NCBI RefSeq assembly: GCF_947495705.1
Contig: NZ_CANLZR010000004.1
Span: 266,846 to 330,845, forward strand
Direction of reading: 5' to 3'
DNA length: 64,000 nucleotides
Source: an uncultured Phycicoccus sp.
Lineage (GTDB): Bacteria; Actinomycetota; Actinomycetes; Actinomycetales; Dermatophilaceae
The stretch's first letter is position 1. Every line of letters begins with the position of its first letter. Positions 25,378 to 34,208 of the stretch are shown piece after piece. Both the position numbers and the translations under genes were made by a program. The notes under the pieces are model-generated. The model was not told the origin of the DNA. It ran no database searches and saw only the letters and a program-made list of their open reading frames with translations.

Positions 25378-26832
25378 TCATCGCGTCAACCGGGCTTCCA
25401 TGACCTGCCGCGCGATCGGCGCGGCGACCGAGCCCCCACTCGTCTCGGTGTTGGCGATCCCGCCGTCCTCGACGATGACCGCGACCGCGATCTCCGGGTC
25501 GTCGGCCGGAGCGAAGGAGATGAACCACGCGTGCGCGCGCCGGCCCTCCCCGTGCTCCGCCGTCCCCGTCTTGCCGGCCACCTGCACGCCGGGGATCTGG
25601 GCGCGCCGCCCGGTGCCCTCCTCGACGGTCGCGACGAGCATGTCGGTGAGCTGCCCGGCGACCTCGGAGTCGACGGCCTGCGACAGCTCGGTCGGCTCGG
25701 CCGAGTCGATGACCGACAGGTCCGAGCCGATGACCGACTGCACGAGGTAGGGCTGCATGACGACGCCGTCGTTGGCGACCCCGGCAGCGACCATCGCCAT
25801 CTGCATCGGGGTGGTGCGCACGTCGAACTGGCCGACCGAGGACTGGGCGAGCTGCGGGGCGTTCAGCTCGGCGGGGACCGAGCTGGGCGTGACCCGCATC
25901 GGCACCGCCGGGGAGTCCCCGAACCCGAACTTCGCGGCCTGGTCACGCAGCTTGTCGGCGCCGATCTTCATGCCCAGCTCGCCGAACGCCGGGTTGCACG
26001 AGACGACCATCGCCTGCTTGAGCGTGACCTCGTTCGTGGGGCTGCACGGCACGTTGCCGTTGTTCGGCAGGGTGGCGTCGGTGAGCGGCAGGTCGAGGGC
26101 CGCCCCGCCGGGAAGCACCGAGTCGGAGGTGTACTCGCCGTCCGAGAGCGCCGCCGCCGCGACGACGACCTTGAAGACCGACCCGGGCGGGTAGAGGTCG
26201 CCCCCGATGGCCCGGTTGACGAGCGGCCGGTCCTCGTCCTCGGTCAGCTTCTGGTAGTTCGCGTCGAGCTCGCCCAGGTCGTGCCCGGCCACCGTGTTGG
26301 GGTCGAAGGTCGGGTGGCTGACCATGGCGAGGATGGCCCCGGTCTTGGGGTCGAGCGCCACCACCGCGCCGCGCGCGTCACCGAGCGCCGCGTCCGCGGC
26401 CTTCTGCACGGCCGGGTCCAAGGTCGTCTCGATGGTGGCTCCCTGGGCACGCCGGCCGGTGAACAGGTCGGACACCCGGCGGTAGAACAGCTTGTCGCTG
26501 GAGCCTGAGAGCAGCGCGTCCTCGGCCTGCTCGAGGCCGCCGACGGCGCCGTAGAACGAGTAGAAGCCGGTGACGTGGGCGTACCGGCCGTCCTCGGGGT
26601 ACTCGCGCTGGAACTTGAACTCGTCGTCGGTGGGCACCGACGTGGCGACCGGGGTCTGCCCGACGAGGATCTCGCCGCGCTCGCGGGCGTACGTGGCGAG
26701 CAGGGTGCGGCGGTTGTCGGCGCGGGCGTTGAGGTCGGCCGCGAAGACGTACTGGATGAGCGTCGTCGACACGAGCAGCGAGGCGAAGAGCATGCCGACG
26801 ATGAAGGAGAGCCGGCGGATGGGGGCGTTCAC
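25378..26832 (-). CDS. pbpA: Penicillin-binding protein PbpA (class B transpeptidase)
   Basis: A 484-residue class B PBP that crosslinks peptidoglycan. It has an N-terminal membrane anchor (LSFIVGMLFASLLVSTTLIQYVF), a dimerisation part, and the transpeptidase domain with SxxK at PGSVFK, SxN at VSCNPAFG and KTG at AGKTGTAEH. GTG 26832 overlaps the rodA stop by 4 bp (GTGA), so synthesis with its glycosyltransferase partner RodA is coupled. In mycobacteria PbpA is phosphorylated by PknB, which follows 13 bp downstream here. A longer open frame reaches 27435, but only this part is real. Confidence 0.96.
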   Translation of the reverse strand: MNAPIRRLSFIVGMLFASLLVSTTLIQYVFAADLNARADNRRTLLATYARERGEILVGQTPVATSVPTDDEFKFQREYPEDGRYAHVTGFYSFYGAVGGLEQAEDALLSGSSDKLFYRRVSDLFTGRRAQGATIETTLDPAVQKAADAALGDARGAVVALDPKTGAILAMVSHPTFDPNTVAGHDLGELDANYQKLTEDEDRPLVNRAIGGDLYPPGSVFKVVVAAAALSDGEYTSDSVLPGGAALDLPLTDATLPNNGNVPCSPTNEVTLKQAMVVSCNPAFGELGMKIGADKLRDQAAKFGFGDSPAVPMRVTPSSVPAELNAPQLAQSSVGQFDVRTTPMQMAMVAAGVANDGVVMQPYLVQSVIGSDLSVIDSAEPTELSQAVDSEVAGQLTDMLVATVEEGTGRRAQIPGVQVAGKTGTAEHGEGRRAHAWFISFAPADDPEIAVAVIVEDGGIANTETSGGSVAAPIARQVMEARLTR

Positions 26833-28211
26833 CGCAGCTTCACCACCTGGGTCTGGGCGTCGCCGACGGCGCTGGCGTCCTTCTCGTCGGGCAGGGGCCG
26901 CCGCGCGTGGTCCGAGATGCGCAGGAGGATCGCGAGCAGCGTCCAGTTGGCGAGCAGCGAGGACCCGCCCGAGGACAGGAACGGCGCCGTGAGACCGGTG
27001 AGCGGGATGACCCGGGTGACCCCGCCGACGACGACGAAGCACTGGAGCGCGAGCGAGAACGACAGCCCCGCGGCCAGCAGCTTGCCGAACCCGTCCCGGG
27101 TGCCGAGCGAGGTGCGCAGGCCGCGCTCGACGAGCAGCACGTACAGCATGAGGATGGCGAAGAGCCCGATGAGCCCGAGCTCCTCGCCGAAGCTGGGGAT
27201 GATGAAGTCCGACTCCGCGAGGTAGGTGAGGTCGGGCCGTCCGCGGCCGATGCCGGTGCCGACCATGCCGCCCGCGGCCATGCCCATGAGGCCCTTGGCC
27301 AGCTGGTCGGAGGTCTGCAGCGCCTCGGAGCTGAACGTGTCGAGCCACAGCAGGACCCGGGTCTGGACGTGGCCGAAGATGAGGAACGCCACGTACGCGC
27401 CGGCGACGAACAGGCTGAGGCCGATCGCGATCCACGACACCCGTTCGGTGGCGATGTAGAGCATCGCGACGAAGAGGCCGAAGAACAGCAGCGAGGACCC
27501 GAGGTCACGCTCGAACACGAGCACCGCCAGGCTCGCCACCCAGGCGAGGAGGATGGGCCCGAGGTCGCGGGCCCGGGGCAGGGTCAGCCCCAGCACCTTG
27601 CGGCCGGCCACCGACAGGGCGTCGCGGGTCTGCACCAGGTACCCCGCGAAGAACACCGCGAGCAGCAGCTTGGCGACCTCGCCGGGCTGGAACGACAGCG
27701 GCCCGATCCGGATCCAGATGCGCGAGCCGAACTCGGCGTTGCCGATGACGGGCATGAGCGGCAGCAGGAGCAGCACGAAGCCGCCGACGCCGGCGATGTA
27801 GGTGTAGCGGCGCAGCAGGCGGTGGTCGCGCACCACGATGAGGACGACGGTGGCGATGCCGACGGCCAGCGCGCTCCACATGAGCTGGCGCAGCGCGACG
27901 CCCTCGGTGATGTCGCGGCCGCGGGCGATGTCGATGCGGTGGATCATGACGAGCCCGAGCCCGTTGAGCAGCGTGACGATCGGCAGCAGCAGCGGGTCGG
28001 CGTACTTCGCCCGCCAGCGCAGGACGACGTGGAAGGCGAGCGCCACTCCGAGGTAGCCGACGCCGAGGGCGGCCAGGCCCGGCGGCACGGTGCCGGTGGT
28101 GGCGATGCCGAGGTTGACGTAGGCGAGCCCGACGATACCGACCGCCCCGAGCAGGAGGATCAGCTCGGTCGTGCGGCCGCTGCGCGGCGCGAGGGAGGAG
28201 ACGATGCTCAT
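26829..28211 (-). CDS. rodA: SEDS glycosyltransferase RodA/FtsW
   Basis: A 460-residue SEDS-family peptidoglycan polymerase with about twelve membrane helices. The family marks are seen: GSRIWIRIGPLSFQPGEVAKLLLA, FERDLGSSLLFFGLF (with the catalytic Asp), SDFIIPSFGEELGLIG and PFLSSGGSSLLAN. It uses lipid II to extend glycan chains and pairs with PbpA, whose gene overlaps the end. ATG 28211 overlaps the pstP stop as ATGA. The name rodA follows Rv0017c in the same gene order; FtsW activity cannot be excluded from sequence alone. Confidence 0.95.
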   Translation of the reverse strand: MSIVSSLAPRSGRTTELILLLGAVGIVGLAYVNLGIATTGTVPPGLAALGVGYLGVALAFHVVLRWRAKYADPLLLPIVTLLNGLGLVMIHRIDIARGRDITEGVALRQLMWSALAVGIATVVLIVVRDHRLLRRYTYIAGVGGFVLLLLPLMPVIGNAEFGSRIWIRIGPLSFQPGEVAKLLLAVFFAGYLVQTRDALSVAGRKVLGLTLPRARDLGPILLAWVASLAVLVFERDLGSSLLFFGLFVAMLYIATERVSWIAIGLSLFVAGAYVAFLIFGHVQTRVLLWLDTFSSEALQTSDQLAKGLMGMAAGGMVGTGIGRGRPDLTYLAESDFIIPSFGEELGLIGLFAILMLYVLLVERGLRTSLGTRDGFGKLLAAGLSFSLALQCFVVVGGVTRVIPLTGLTAPFLSSGGSSLLANWTLLAILLRISDHARRPLPDEKDASAVGDAQTQVVKLR

Positions 28212-29611
28212 ACCGGCGGCGGGATGGTCGGGCTCGACCGGGGGCCGGGCAGGGTGACGGTGGCCGACGGGCTGGGCAGCGTGGGCAGCCCCGTGGAGGT
28301 CGGCGAGGCGGTGGACGTCGGGGAGGGGGTCGGGGTGGGCTCGACCCAGGTCGGCGGCACGGTGCGGCACGGGTCGCCCTGCGACTTGGCGTACCGGCAG
28401 GCGGCGGCCTGGACGCGCAGCTCGGAGACGCGGACCTCGGCGTCCTCGAGGCTGGAGGCCTGGATGCCCGCCTCGATGCTCTGCTGGTAGCTGGTGGGCA
28501 GGTCCTCGACGTCGATGGTCGTCGAGTACTCCGGCGACGACAGGGACACCCAGCCGAGGGTCTGGTCGACGCCCCGGAACACCGTGACGACGCCGTCCTG
28601 CGCGCCGAGGTAGTACTGCTGCTGCGACCACGCGTAGGCGGCGTACGACCCGCCCGCCAGGACGACGAGGGCGACGACGGCCGCGGCCGCGAGGCGCAGC
28701 ACGGTGCCGCCCCGGCCGCGGGGGCCCTCCTCGGCGAGGGTCAGCCCCTCGTCGTCCCCTTCGGTGGCGGACTTGGCGAGCGCTGCGGCCTTCGCGGCGG
28801 GCGTGACGGGGATCGGGCGGGTGCCGGTGGTGCGGGCCGCGGCGGCGCCGACGACCTGCGGCTGGGTGGGTGGGGCGTGCGAGCGGGCGACGTCGACGAG
28901 GTCACCGACGACGACCGTGACGTTGTCGGGAGCGCCGGCGCGCAGGGCGAGCGCGACGAGCCGGTCGGCGCACTCGCCGGGGTCCTTCGTGCTCGTCAGC
29001 ACCTCGTCGATGGTGTCGCGGGCGACGTAGTCGGTGAGGCCGTCGGAGGCGATGAGGTAGCGGTCGCCGACCTTGCCCTGGCGGACGACGAGGTCGGGCT
29101 CGTCGTCGTCGGCACCGGTGAGCACCCGGGTGACGAGGGAGCGCTGCGGGTGGGTCTTGGCCTCGTCGGCGGTGATGCGTCCCTCGTCGACGAGGTTCTG
29201 GACGAACGAGTGGTCCTTGGTGACCTGGGTGACCGTGCCGTCCCGGACGAGGAAGGCGCGCGAGTCGCCGATGTGCGCCAGGGTGATGCTCTCGCCGGTG
29301 CGGAGCATCGCGATGAGGGTCGTCCCCATCCCGTCGAGCTTGGGGTCGTCCTGGACCCGGTCGCCGATCTCGGCGTTCGCGCGGTGGATGCGCGAGAGCA
29401 GGGCGCTGCTGGCCTCCCGTGCCGAAAGCGACTCGCCGTCGAGGTCGACGAGCGCGGCCACGACCGTCGAGCTGGCGACGTCACCGCCGGCGTGCCCGCC
29501 CATGCCGTCGGCCATGGCGAGCAGGTGGGGGCCGGCGTAGCCCGAGTCCTCGTTGTTGGACCGGACCATGCCGACGTCCGAGCGGGCCGCGTAGTGGAAG
29601 GCGAAGGGCAT
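28208..29611 (-). CDS. pstP: PP2C-type Ser/Thr protein phosphatase PstP
   Basis: A 467-residue membrane phosphatase that reverses PknB phosphorylation. The PP2C metal-binding motifs are complete: RSNNEDSG, ADGMGGHAGGD, LAHIGDSRAFL, ASDGLTDY and APDNVTVVV, all within residues 1-240. After a variable linker a membrane helix (LRLAAAAVVALVVLAGGSYAAYAW, near 308-331) leads to an external region of about 130 residues with a Thr/Ser/Pro-rich tail. Length is normal for actinobacterial PstP. ATG 29611 is 4 bp from the fhaB stop. Confidence 0.96.
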   Translation of the reverse strand: MPFAFHYAARSDVGMVRSNNEDSGYAGPHLLAMADGMGGHAGGDVASSTVVAALVDLDGESLSAREASSALLSRIHRANAEIGDRVQDDPKLDGMGTTLIAMLRTGESITLAHIGDSRAFLVRDGTVTQVTKDHSFVQNLVDEGRITADEAKTHPQRSLVTRVLTGADDDEPDLVVRQGKVGDRYLIASDGLTDYVARDTIDEVLTSTKDPGECADRLVALALRAGAPDNVTVVVGDLVDVARSHAPPTQPQVVGAAAARTTGTRPIPVTPAAKAAALAKSATEGDDEGLTLAEEGPRGRGGTVLRLAAAAVVALVVLAGGSYAAYAWSQQQYYLGAQDGVVTVFRGVDQTLGWVSLSSPEYSTTIDVEDLPTSYQQSIEAGIQASSLEDAEVRVSELRVQAAACRYAKSQGDPCRTVPPTWVEPTPTPSPTSTASPTSTGLPTLPSPSATVTLPGPRSSPTIPPPV

Positions 29612-29614
29612 CGG

Positions 29615-30124
29615 CTACCTCTGCAGCTCGAGCATCGTCTGCCCGATCCGGAGGACGCTGCCGGCCGCCACTTCGCGCGGCTCGGTGAGGCGTGTGGCCC
29701 CGAGGTAGGTGCCGTTGGTGGAGCGCAGGTCCTCGACCATCCACGTGCCGTCGTCGCTCTGGAAGATGCGGGCGTGCCGGCCGGAGGCGTAGTCGTCGTC
29801 GAGGACGAGGGCGCACTCGGGGCTGCGCCCGATGAGGGTGCCCGCCGGGCGCAGCGGCAGCGTCGTCCCGGACAGCGCGCCGGCGGTGACGACGAGCCGG
29901 GTCGGGCCCTTGCGGGCGGGCTTGGGTGCCTTGGGGGCGCGCCCGCGGCGGCCCTCGCCCGGCGGCGGCGCCGGGGTGCCCCGCGCGGGGGTGGGGGTCG
30001 CCCGGCGGTTGACGCGGGTGCCGTAGAGGTCGCCGCGCAGGACTCCGACGACGGCGAAGACGAAGACCCAGAGCAGGATCAGGAGCCCGAGCCGGAGCAC
30101 GGTGAGGGTCAGCTCGCTCAGCAT
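29615..30124 (-). CDS. fhaB: FHA-domain protein FhaB/FipA
   Basis: A 169-residue protein with an N-terminal membrane helix (LRLGLLILLWVFVFAVVGVL), a basic Pro-rich linker and a C-terminal FHA domain (GTLIGRSPECALVLDDDYASGRHARIF, LRSTNGTYL). FHA domains bind phosphothreonine, here most likely on PknB or its targets, to bridge kinase signalling and divisome proteins. ATG 30124 starts 7 bp after the fhaA stop. The FHA core residues Gly-Arg, Ser-x-x-His and Asn-Gly-Thr are all present. Confidence 0.95.
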   Translation of the reverse strand: MLSELTLTVLRLGLLILLWVFVFAVVGVLRGDLYGTRVNRRATPTPARGTPAPPPGEGRRGRAPKAPKPARKGPTRLVVTAGALSGTTLPLRPAGTLIGRSPECALVLDDDYASGRHARIFQSDDGTWMVEDLRSTNGTYLGATRLTEPREVAAGSVLRIGQTMLELQR

Positions 30125-30131
30125 CGGAGGG

Positions 30132-30983
30132 TCACCGCCGGCCCGCGCGGAACGTGATCGAGGTGCGTCCCACCGTGATCCGGTCGCCGTCCTCGAGGTG
30201 GGTGCTCGTGATGCGCTCGCCGTTGACGAAGGTGCCGTTGGTCGACCCGAGGTCACGCACGCTCGTGACGAAGTGCGGGCCGTCGGTGGTCACCCGGATC
30301 TCGCTGTGCCGGCGCGAGATGCCCGGGTCGTCGAGGATGATGTCGGCGCTGTCGTCGCGGCCGAGGATGGTCATCGCGCCCATAAGGGGGTAGCGCTCGC
30401 CGTCGACGTCGAGCCAGGGCCGGTCGGCCGGGTTGACCCGACGCTTCGGCGGCGGGGCCGCCGCCGCTTCGCGGGCGGCGTGCGGGCGGGTGGGCTCGTC
30501 GTCGTCCTCACCGGCGGCGGCGGCCGGGCCGGCTGCGGGGCCGACGGCAGCGGCGGGGTCCGGGGACGAGGGCCGGATGGCGCGCTCCTGGCCGGTCAGG
30601 CCGGTGGCGCGGGGCCGGGACGCCTTGGAGGGACGGAGCCGGAACACGCCGGTCTCGAGGTCGTCGTGCTCCTCGAAGACGATGTCGAACGGGCCGGCCG
30701 GCTGGTAGTGCTGCCCCTCGCAGTGCTCCTCGGCTGCGGCCACGAGATCCATCTCGACCGAGCGCATGTCGGGCGAGATGCGGTCGAAGTCGCCGGGGCT
30801 CAGCTCGATGACGAAGACGTTGGGGACGATCGCCCGCCCGGAGGACGTGACCGCGCGGTCGTCCATCGCGCGGCGGATGTTGCTGGCGATCTCGACGGGG
30901 TGCACGGCCGAGCGCAGGTGTCGGGCGAAGGTGCCCTGGACGGCGCGTTCGATCCCCGCCTCGAGGCGGTCGAGCAGACCCAT
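30132..30983 (-). CDS. fhaA: DUF3662 and FHA-domain protein FhaA
   Basis: A 283-residue cytoplasmic adaptor. The N-terminal DUF3662 domain (about 1-125; MGLLDRLEAGIERAVQGTFAR, VHPVEIASNIRRAMDDRAV) is joined by an Ala/Pro linker to a C-terminal FHA domain (TILGRDDSADIILDDPGISRRHSEI, LGSTNGTFVNG). In mycobacteria FhaA binds phosphorylated MviN and controls late cell-wall steps. It is the first gene of the six-gene minus-strand operon. ATG 30983 has a GGAGGAGG box six bases upstream. Confidence 0.95.
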   Translation of the reverse strand: MGLLDRLEAGIERAVQGTFARHLRSAVHPVEIASNIRRAMDDRAVTSSGRAIVPNVFVIELSPGDFDRISPDMRSVEMDLVAAAEEHCEGQHYQPAGPFDIVFEEHDDLETGVFRLRPSKASRPRATGLTGQERAIRPSSPDPAAAVGPAAGPAAAAGEDDDEPTRPHAAREAAAAPPPKRRVNPADRPWLDVDGERYPLMGAMTILGRDDSADIILDDPGISRRHSEIRVTTDGPHFVTSVRDLGSTNGTFVNGERITSTHLEDGDRITVGRTSITFRAGRR

Positions 30984-31081
30984 GTCGCACCTCCTCCTAC
31001 GGTCGTCGGTTGCAGGCGTCGGTAGAGCCTATCTGCCGAGCCTGCCCGCTTCCTGGACGGCGTGCGGTGCAGGTGGATGCG

Positions 31082-31087
31082 TACCGT
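31082..31087 (+). promoter_or_regulatory. -10 element of leaderless pirin promoter
   Basis: TACCGT is followed by GGGGCC and the ATG at 31094, a six-base leaderless spacing. Confidence 0.6.
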
Positions 31088-31093
31088 GGGGCC

Positions 31094-32071
31094 ATGGTGG
31101 AGCCGGTGCTCGTTCTCCGTCCCCGCGAGGTGCCGTTGGGTGGTCCGCGGGCCATGACCGTGCGGCGGACGCTGCCGACGCGCGGGCGGTCGTTCGTCGG
31201 CGCCTGGTGCTTCCTCGACCACTACGGGCCCGACGACGTCACGCGGACCGGGGGGATGGACGTCCCGCCGCACCCGCACTGCGCGCTGGCCACGGTGTCG
31301 TGGCTGTTCAGCGGCGAGGTGGAGCATCGCGACTCGCTCGGGACGGTGGCGACGGTGCGCCCCGGCGAGGTCAACCTCATGACCGCCGGGCGGGGCATCT
31401 CGCACTCCGAGGTGTCGACCGGGGCCACGACGGTGCTGCACGGCGCGCAGCTGTGGGTGGTGCTGCCCCAGGCCGCGGCCGACGTCGAGCCGCGGTTCGA
31501 ACACCACGTGCCGCCCACCATCGACCCGGCGCCCGGGGTGGAGGCGCAGGTGTTCGTCGGGTCGCTGTGGGGCTCGGCCTCGCCGGTGCGGGTGGAGTCG
31601 GCGCTGTTGGGCGCCGAGGTGCGGCTCGCGCGGGGCGCCACGGTGGCGCTGCCGGTCGACGAGGCGTTCGAGGTGGGGGTACTGGTCGACTCCGGGTCGG
31701 TGACGGTGGATGGGACGCCGGTCGCGGCGGCGGAGCTGGCGGTGGTCGAGGCCGGCCGGGCGACCGGGCTGGTGCTGGAGGCGGGGCCGGAGGGTGCGCG
31801 GGTGCTCGTCCTCGGGGGCGAGCCGTTCACCGAGGAGATCGTCATGTGGTGGAACTTCATCGGGCGGGACCACGAGGAGGTCGCCGCGGCCCGGGCGGCA
31901 TGGGAGGCCGGCGCGTCGGGCGATGCCTCGGGCCGGTTCGGGCGGGTCGACGGGTACGTCGGTCCCGTCGCTCGTATCCCCGCGCCGGCGCTGCCGGGGG
32001 TGCGGCTCAAGCCTCGAAGCAACCGGTCGCCCTCGCGCGACCTCGCGGCGGAGCCCCCGCCGATGTCCTGA
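31094..32071 (+). CDS. Pirin family protein
   Basis: A 325-residue bicupin of the pirin family. The N-terminal cupin has the metal-binding HPHCALATVSWLFSGEVEHRDS pattern with two His and a later His, then GEVNLMTAGRGISHSE, the strongest pirin signature. The C-terminal cupin is in GGEPFTEEIVMWWNFIGR. Pirins can act as quercetin dioxygenases or as redox-sensing cofactors; the substrate here is unknown. It is divergent from fhaA and read from a leaderless promoter. No partner gene lies in the same unit. Confidence 0.94.
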   Translation: MVEPVLVLRPREVPLGGPRAMTVRRTLPTRGRSFVGAWCFLDHYGPDDVTRTGGMDVPPHPHCALATVSWLFSGEVEHRDSLGTVATVRPGEVNLMTAGRGISHSEVSTGATTVLHGAQLWVVLPQAAADVEPRFEHHVPPTIDPAPGVEAQVFVGSLWGSASPVRVESALLGAEVRLARGATVALPVDEAFEVGVLVDSGSVTVDGTPVAAAELAVVEAGRATGLVLEAGPEGARVLVLGGEPFTEEIVMWWNFIGRDHEEVAAARAAWEAGASGDASGRFGRVDGYVGPVARIPAPALPGVRLKPRSNRSPSRDLAAEPPPMS

Positions 32072-32158
32072 ACTGCGCGGCGCTCCGGCCTCGCCGACCC
32101 CGGCTTTGGTCGATCGGGGGTGCATCGGGCACACTAAGACGGCTCATCCGAGCACCAC

Positions 32159-32244
32159 GCGCAAGTGGCGGAACGGCAGACGCGCTGGCTTCAGGTGCCA
32201 GTGTCCGAAAGGGCGTGGGGGTTCAAATCCCCCCTTGCGCACCA
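32159..32244 (+). tRNA. tRNA-Leu (anticodon CAG)
   Basis: A complete class II tRNA. The acceptor arms GCGCAAG and CTTGCGC pair, the anticodon stem CTGGC/GCCAG encloses TTCAGGT with anticodon CAG, a long variable arm follows, and the T arm GGGGG-TTCAAAT-CCCCC is perfect. CCA is encoded at 32242-32244. It reads the common Leu codon CUG. Confidence 0.95.
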
Positions 32245-32246
32245 CA

Positions 32247-32278
32247 GGAACCCCCCGGACCCCGGTCCGGGGGGTTCC
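32247..32278 (+). terminator. Terminator after tRNA-Leu
   Basis: A perfect GC-rich hairpin with arms GGAACCCCCCGGACC and its complement begins three bases after the CCA end. Confidence 0.85.
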
Positions 32279-32360
32279 GTGTGTTCGGGAGTCCGTTGGT
32301 CCGGAGGCGACACCGTCGCCGGTTCGGGTCCGGGCGGGTGGCGCGGGAGAGACTGGGGGC

Positions 32361-33770
32361 GTGCGTGCGCGGCCGGTGATCCTCCACCTCGACCTCGACG
32401 CGTTCTTCACCGCTGTCGAGCAGCTGCACAAGCCGTCCCTGCGCGGCAAGCCGGTCGTCGTCGGGGGCGTGGGCGGGCGAGGGGTCGTCGCGACGGCGTC
32501 GTACGAGGCCCGCGTGTTCGGGGTGCACTCGGCGATGCCGACCGCCGAGGCCCGGCGTCGCTGCCCGAACGCGGCCTACCTCGGCCCGCGCTTCGAGGCG
32601 TACCGCGACTGCTCGGTCCGGGTGATGGACCTGGCGCGCGAGCTGACACCGCTGCTCGAGCAGGTCTCGATCGACGAGGCCTACCTCGACCTCGGGCCGA
32701 CCCACCCGGACGCGGACGTCGCCACGGTCACCGACCTCGCCGAGGGGCTGCGGGCCCGGGTCCGGGAGGCGACCGGGCTCACCGTCTCGATCGGAGCCGG
32801 GACGAGCAAGCTCGTCGCGAAGATCCACTCCGACCTCGCCAAGCCCGACGGGCTTCTCGTCGTCCCCGCCGGTGAGGAGGCCGAGCGCCTCGCCCCGATG
32901 TCGGTGCGCGCCATCCCGGGGGTCGGGCCGGCGACCGCCGCCCGCCTGGCCGCGAACGGGGTGACGACGGTGGGCCGGCTGGCCGCGCTCGGGCTGGACG
33001 AGGCCGTGGCACTCCTGGGGCGAGCGCACGGGACGCAGCTGCACGCCTTCGCCCACGGCCTCGACGACCGGGAGGTCGTGACCGAGCGCGCCGCGAAGTC
33101 GGTGTCGGCGGAGACCACCTTCGACGTCGACGTCACCGACCGGGTGCGCCTCGGCCGGCACCTGCGCGAGCTCGCAGACCGGGTGGGGACGCGGCTGCGC
33201 CAGGACGGGCTGTCCGGCCGGACCGTGGTGCTCAAGGTGCGGCGGCACGACTTCAGCACCCTGACCCGGTCGACGACCCTCGACCAGCCGACCGATGACG
33301 TCGCCACCGTCGTGCGTCACGCGGAACGGCTGCTCGGCGGGCTCGACGTCGCCGACGGGCTGCGGCTCATCGGGGTGGGCGTCTCGGGCCTCAGCCTCTA
33401 CACCCAGCCGGACCTGCTCGACGGCCTGCTCGACCTGCCGGACGCGCCGCCGCCGGGGCCCTCATCAGCGGAGCCGTTCGACCGCCCGGATGCCGGCGGG
33501 GGCGAGGCCCCGGCTGCGCCCGAGCCCGACGGCACTCCGCTGCCCGAGCCGGCGCCTGCTCCGGGGCGGCCCCGCTGGCGCCCGGGCCAGGACGTCGAGC
33601 ACACCGAGCACGGCCACGGCTGGGTGCAGGGCAGCGGGGTCGGGCGGGTCACCATCCGGTTCGAGGGCCCGCACACCGATGTCGGCCGCATCCGGACCTT
33701 CCCCGACGACGACCCCGACCTGACCCCCGCGGATCCACCGATCTGGGACCCCGCGGGCTCGGGCGGCTGA
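32361..33770 (+). CDS. dinB: DNA polymerase IV (Y-family, DinB) with C-terminal extension
   Basis: A 469-residue Y-family translesion polymerase. Catalytic acidic residues are in LHLDLDAFFTAVEQ and VSIDEAYLDL; YEARVFGVHSAMPT is the fingers region; a helix-hairpin-helix IPGVGPATAARL and a little-finger domain follow (to about 355). The usual beta-clamp peptide region is replaced by a Pro/Ala linker and an added C-terminal domain (WRPGQDVEHTEHGHGWVQGSG onward) that resembles the SH3/Tudor-like tail of some actinobacterial DinB proteins. GTG 32361 is preceded by GAGACT and a six-base spacer. It has its own promoter after the tRNA terminator. Confidence 0.94.
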   Translation: MRARPVILHLDLDAFFTAVEQLHKPSLRGKPVVVGGVGGRGVVATASYEARVFGVHSAMPTAEARRRCPNAAYLGPRFEAYRDCSVRVMDLARELTPLLEQVSIDEAYLDLGPTHPDADVATVTDLAEGLRARVREATGLTVSIGAGTSKLVAKIHSDLAKPDGLLVVPAGEEAERLAPMSVRAIPGVGPATAARLAANGVTTVGRLAALGLDEAVALLGRAHGTQLHAFAHGLDDREVVTERAAKSVSAETTFDVDVTDRVRLGRHLRELADRVGTRLRQDGLSGRTVVLKVRRHDFSTLTRSTTLDQPTDDVATVVRHAERLLGGLDVADGLRLIGVGVSGLSLYTQPDLLDGLLDLPDAPPPGPSSAEPFDRPDAGGGEAPAAPEPDGTPLPEPAPAPGRPRWRPGQDVEHTEHGHGWVQGSGVGRVTIRFEGPHTDVGRIRTFPDDDPDLTPADPPIWDPAGSGG

Positions 33771-33801
33771 CGCGGCTGACGCGGCCGGGGCGCAACAGCC
33801 G

Positions 33802-34161
33802 CTAGACGTGCTCCACGACGCACAGCTCGTTGCCCTCGGGGTCCTGCAGCACCAGCCACCGCACACCCGCGGCCTCGACCAGGTGCTCGTCCCAGTCACC
33901 CAGCCGGGTGGCGCCCAGCGCCTCGAGCCGGGTGACCCGCTCGCGTGGGTCGGGCGGGTGCACGTCGAGGTGTACGCGGTTCTTGCCGACCTTGTGCTCC
34001 GGCACCTGCTGGAGCAGGAGCGTCGGCGACGCCTCCCCGCCGCGGGCCACGAGGGCCGCGTACCCGGGCGGGGAGTCGACGTGCCGGTAGTCCAACGCTG
34101 CCTCCCAGAACGGGATCAGCGCTGCGGGGTCGAGGCAGTCGATGACGATCGAGATGCGCAC
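33802..34161 (-). CDS. VOC (glyoxalase/bleomycin resistance) family protein
   Basis: A 119-residue VOC-fold protein with two beta-alpha-beta-beta-beta halves: RISIVIDCLDPAALIPFWEAALDYR at the start, NRVHLDVHPPDPRERVTRLEALGATRL in the middle, and WLVLQDPEGNELCVVEHV at the end. His in VHLDV and Glu in PEGNE fit metal ligands. Members include glyoxalases, dioxygenases and resistance proteins; this one belongs to the short single-domain group of unknown substrate. GTG 34161 gives the typical family start; the frame stays open to GTG 34191. It converges on dinB with a 31-bp gap. Confidence 0.85.
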   Translation of the reverse strand: MRISIVIDCLDPAALIPFWEAALDYRHVDSPPGYAALVARGGEASPTLLLQQVPEHKVGKNRVHLDVHPPDPRERVTRLEALGATRLGDWDEHLVEAAGVRWLVLQDPEGNELCVVEHV

Positions 34162-34208
34162 GGTTACCGACTCTGCCACGTGCCGGACCACCCGTGCGGG
34201 TCAGCGCG

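Noticed and set aside
24307..26508. Plus-strand open frame opposite pknB and pbpA
   Set aside because: It covers two well-identified genes on the other strand, and its composition is typical of a shadow frame.
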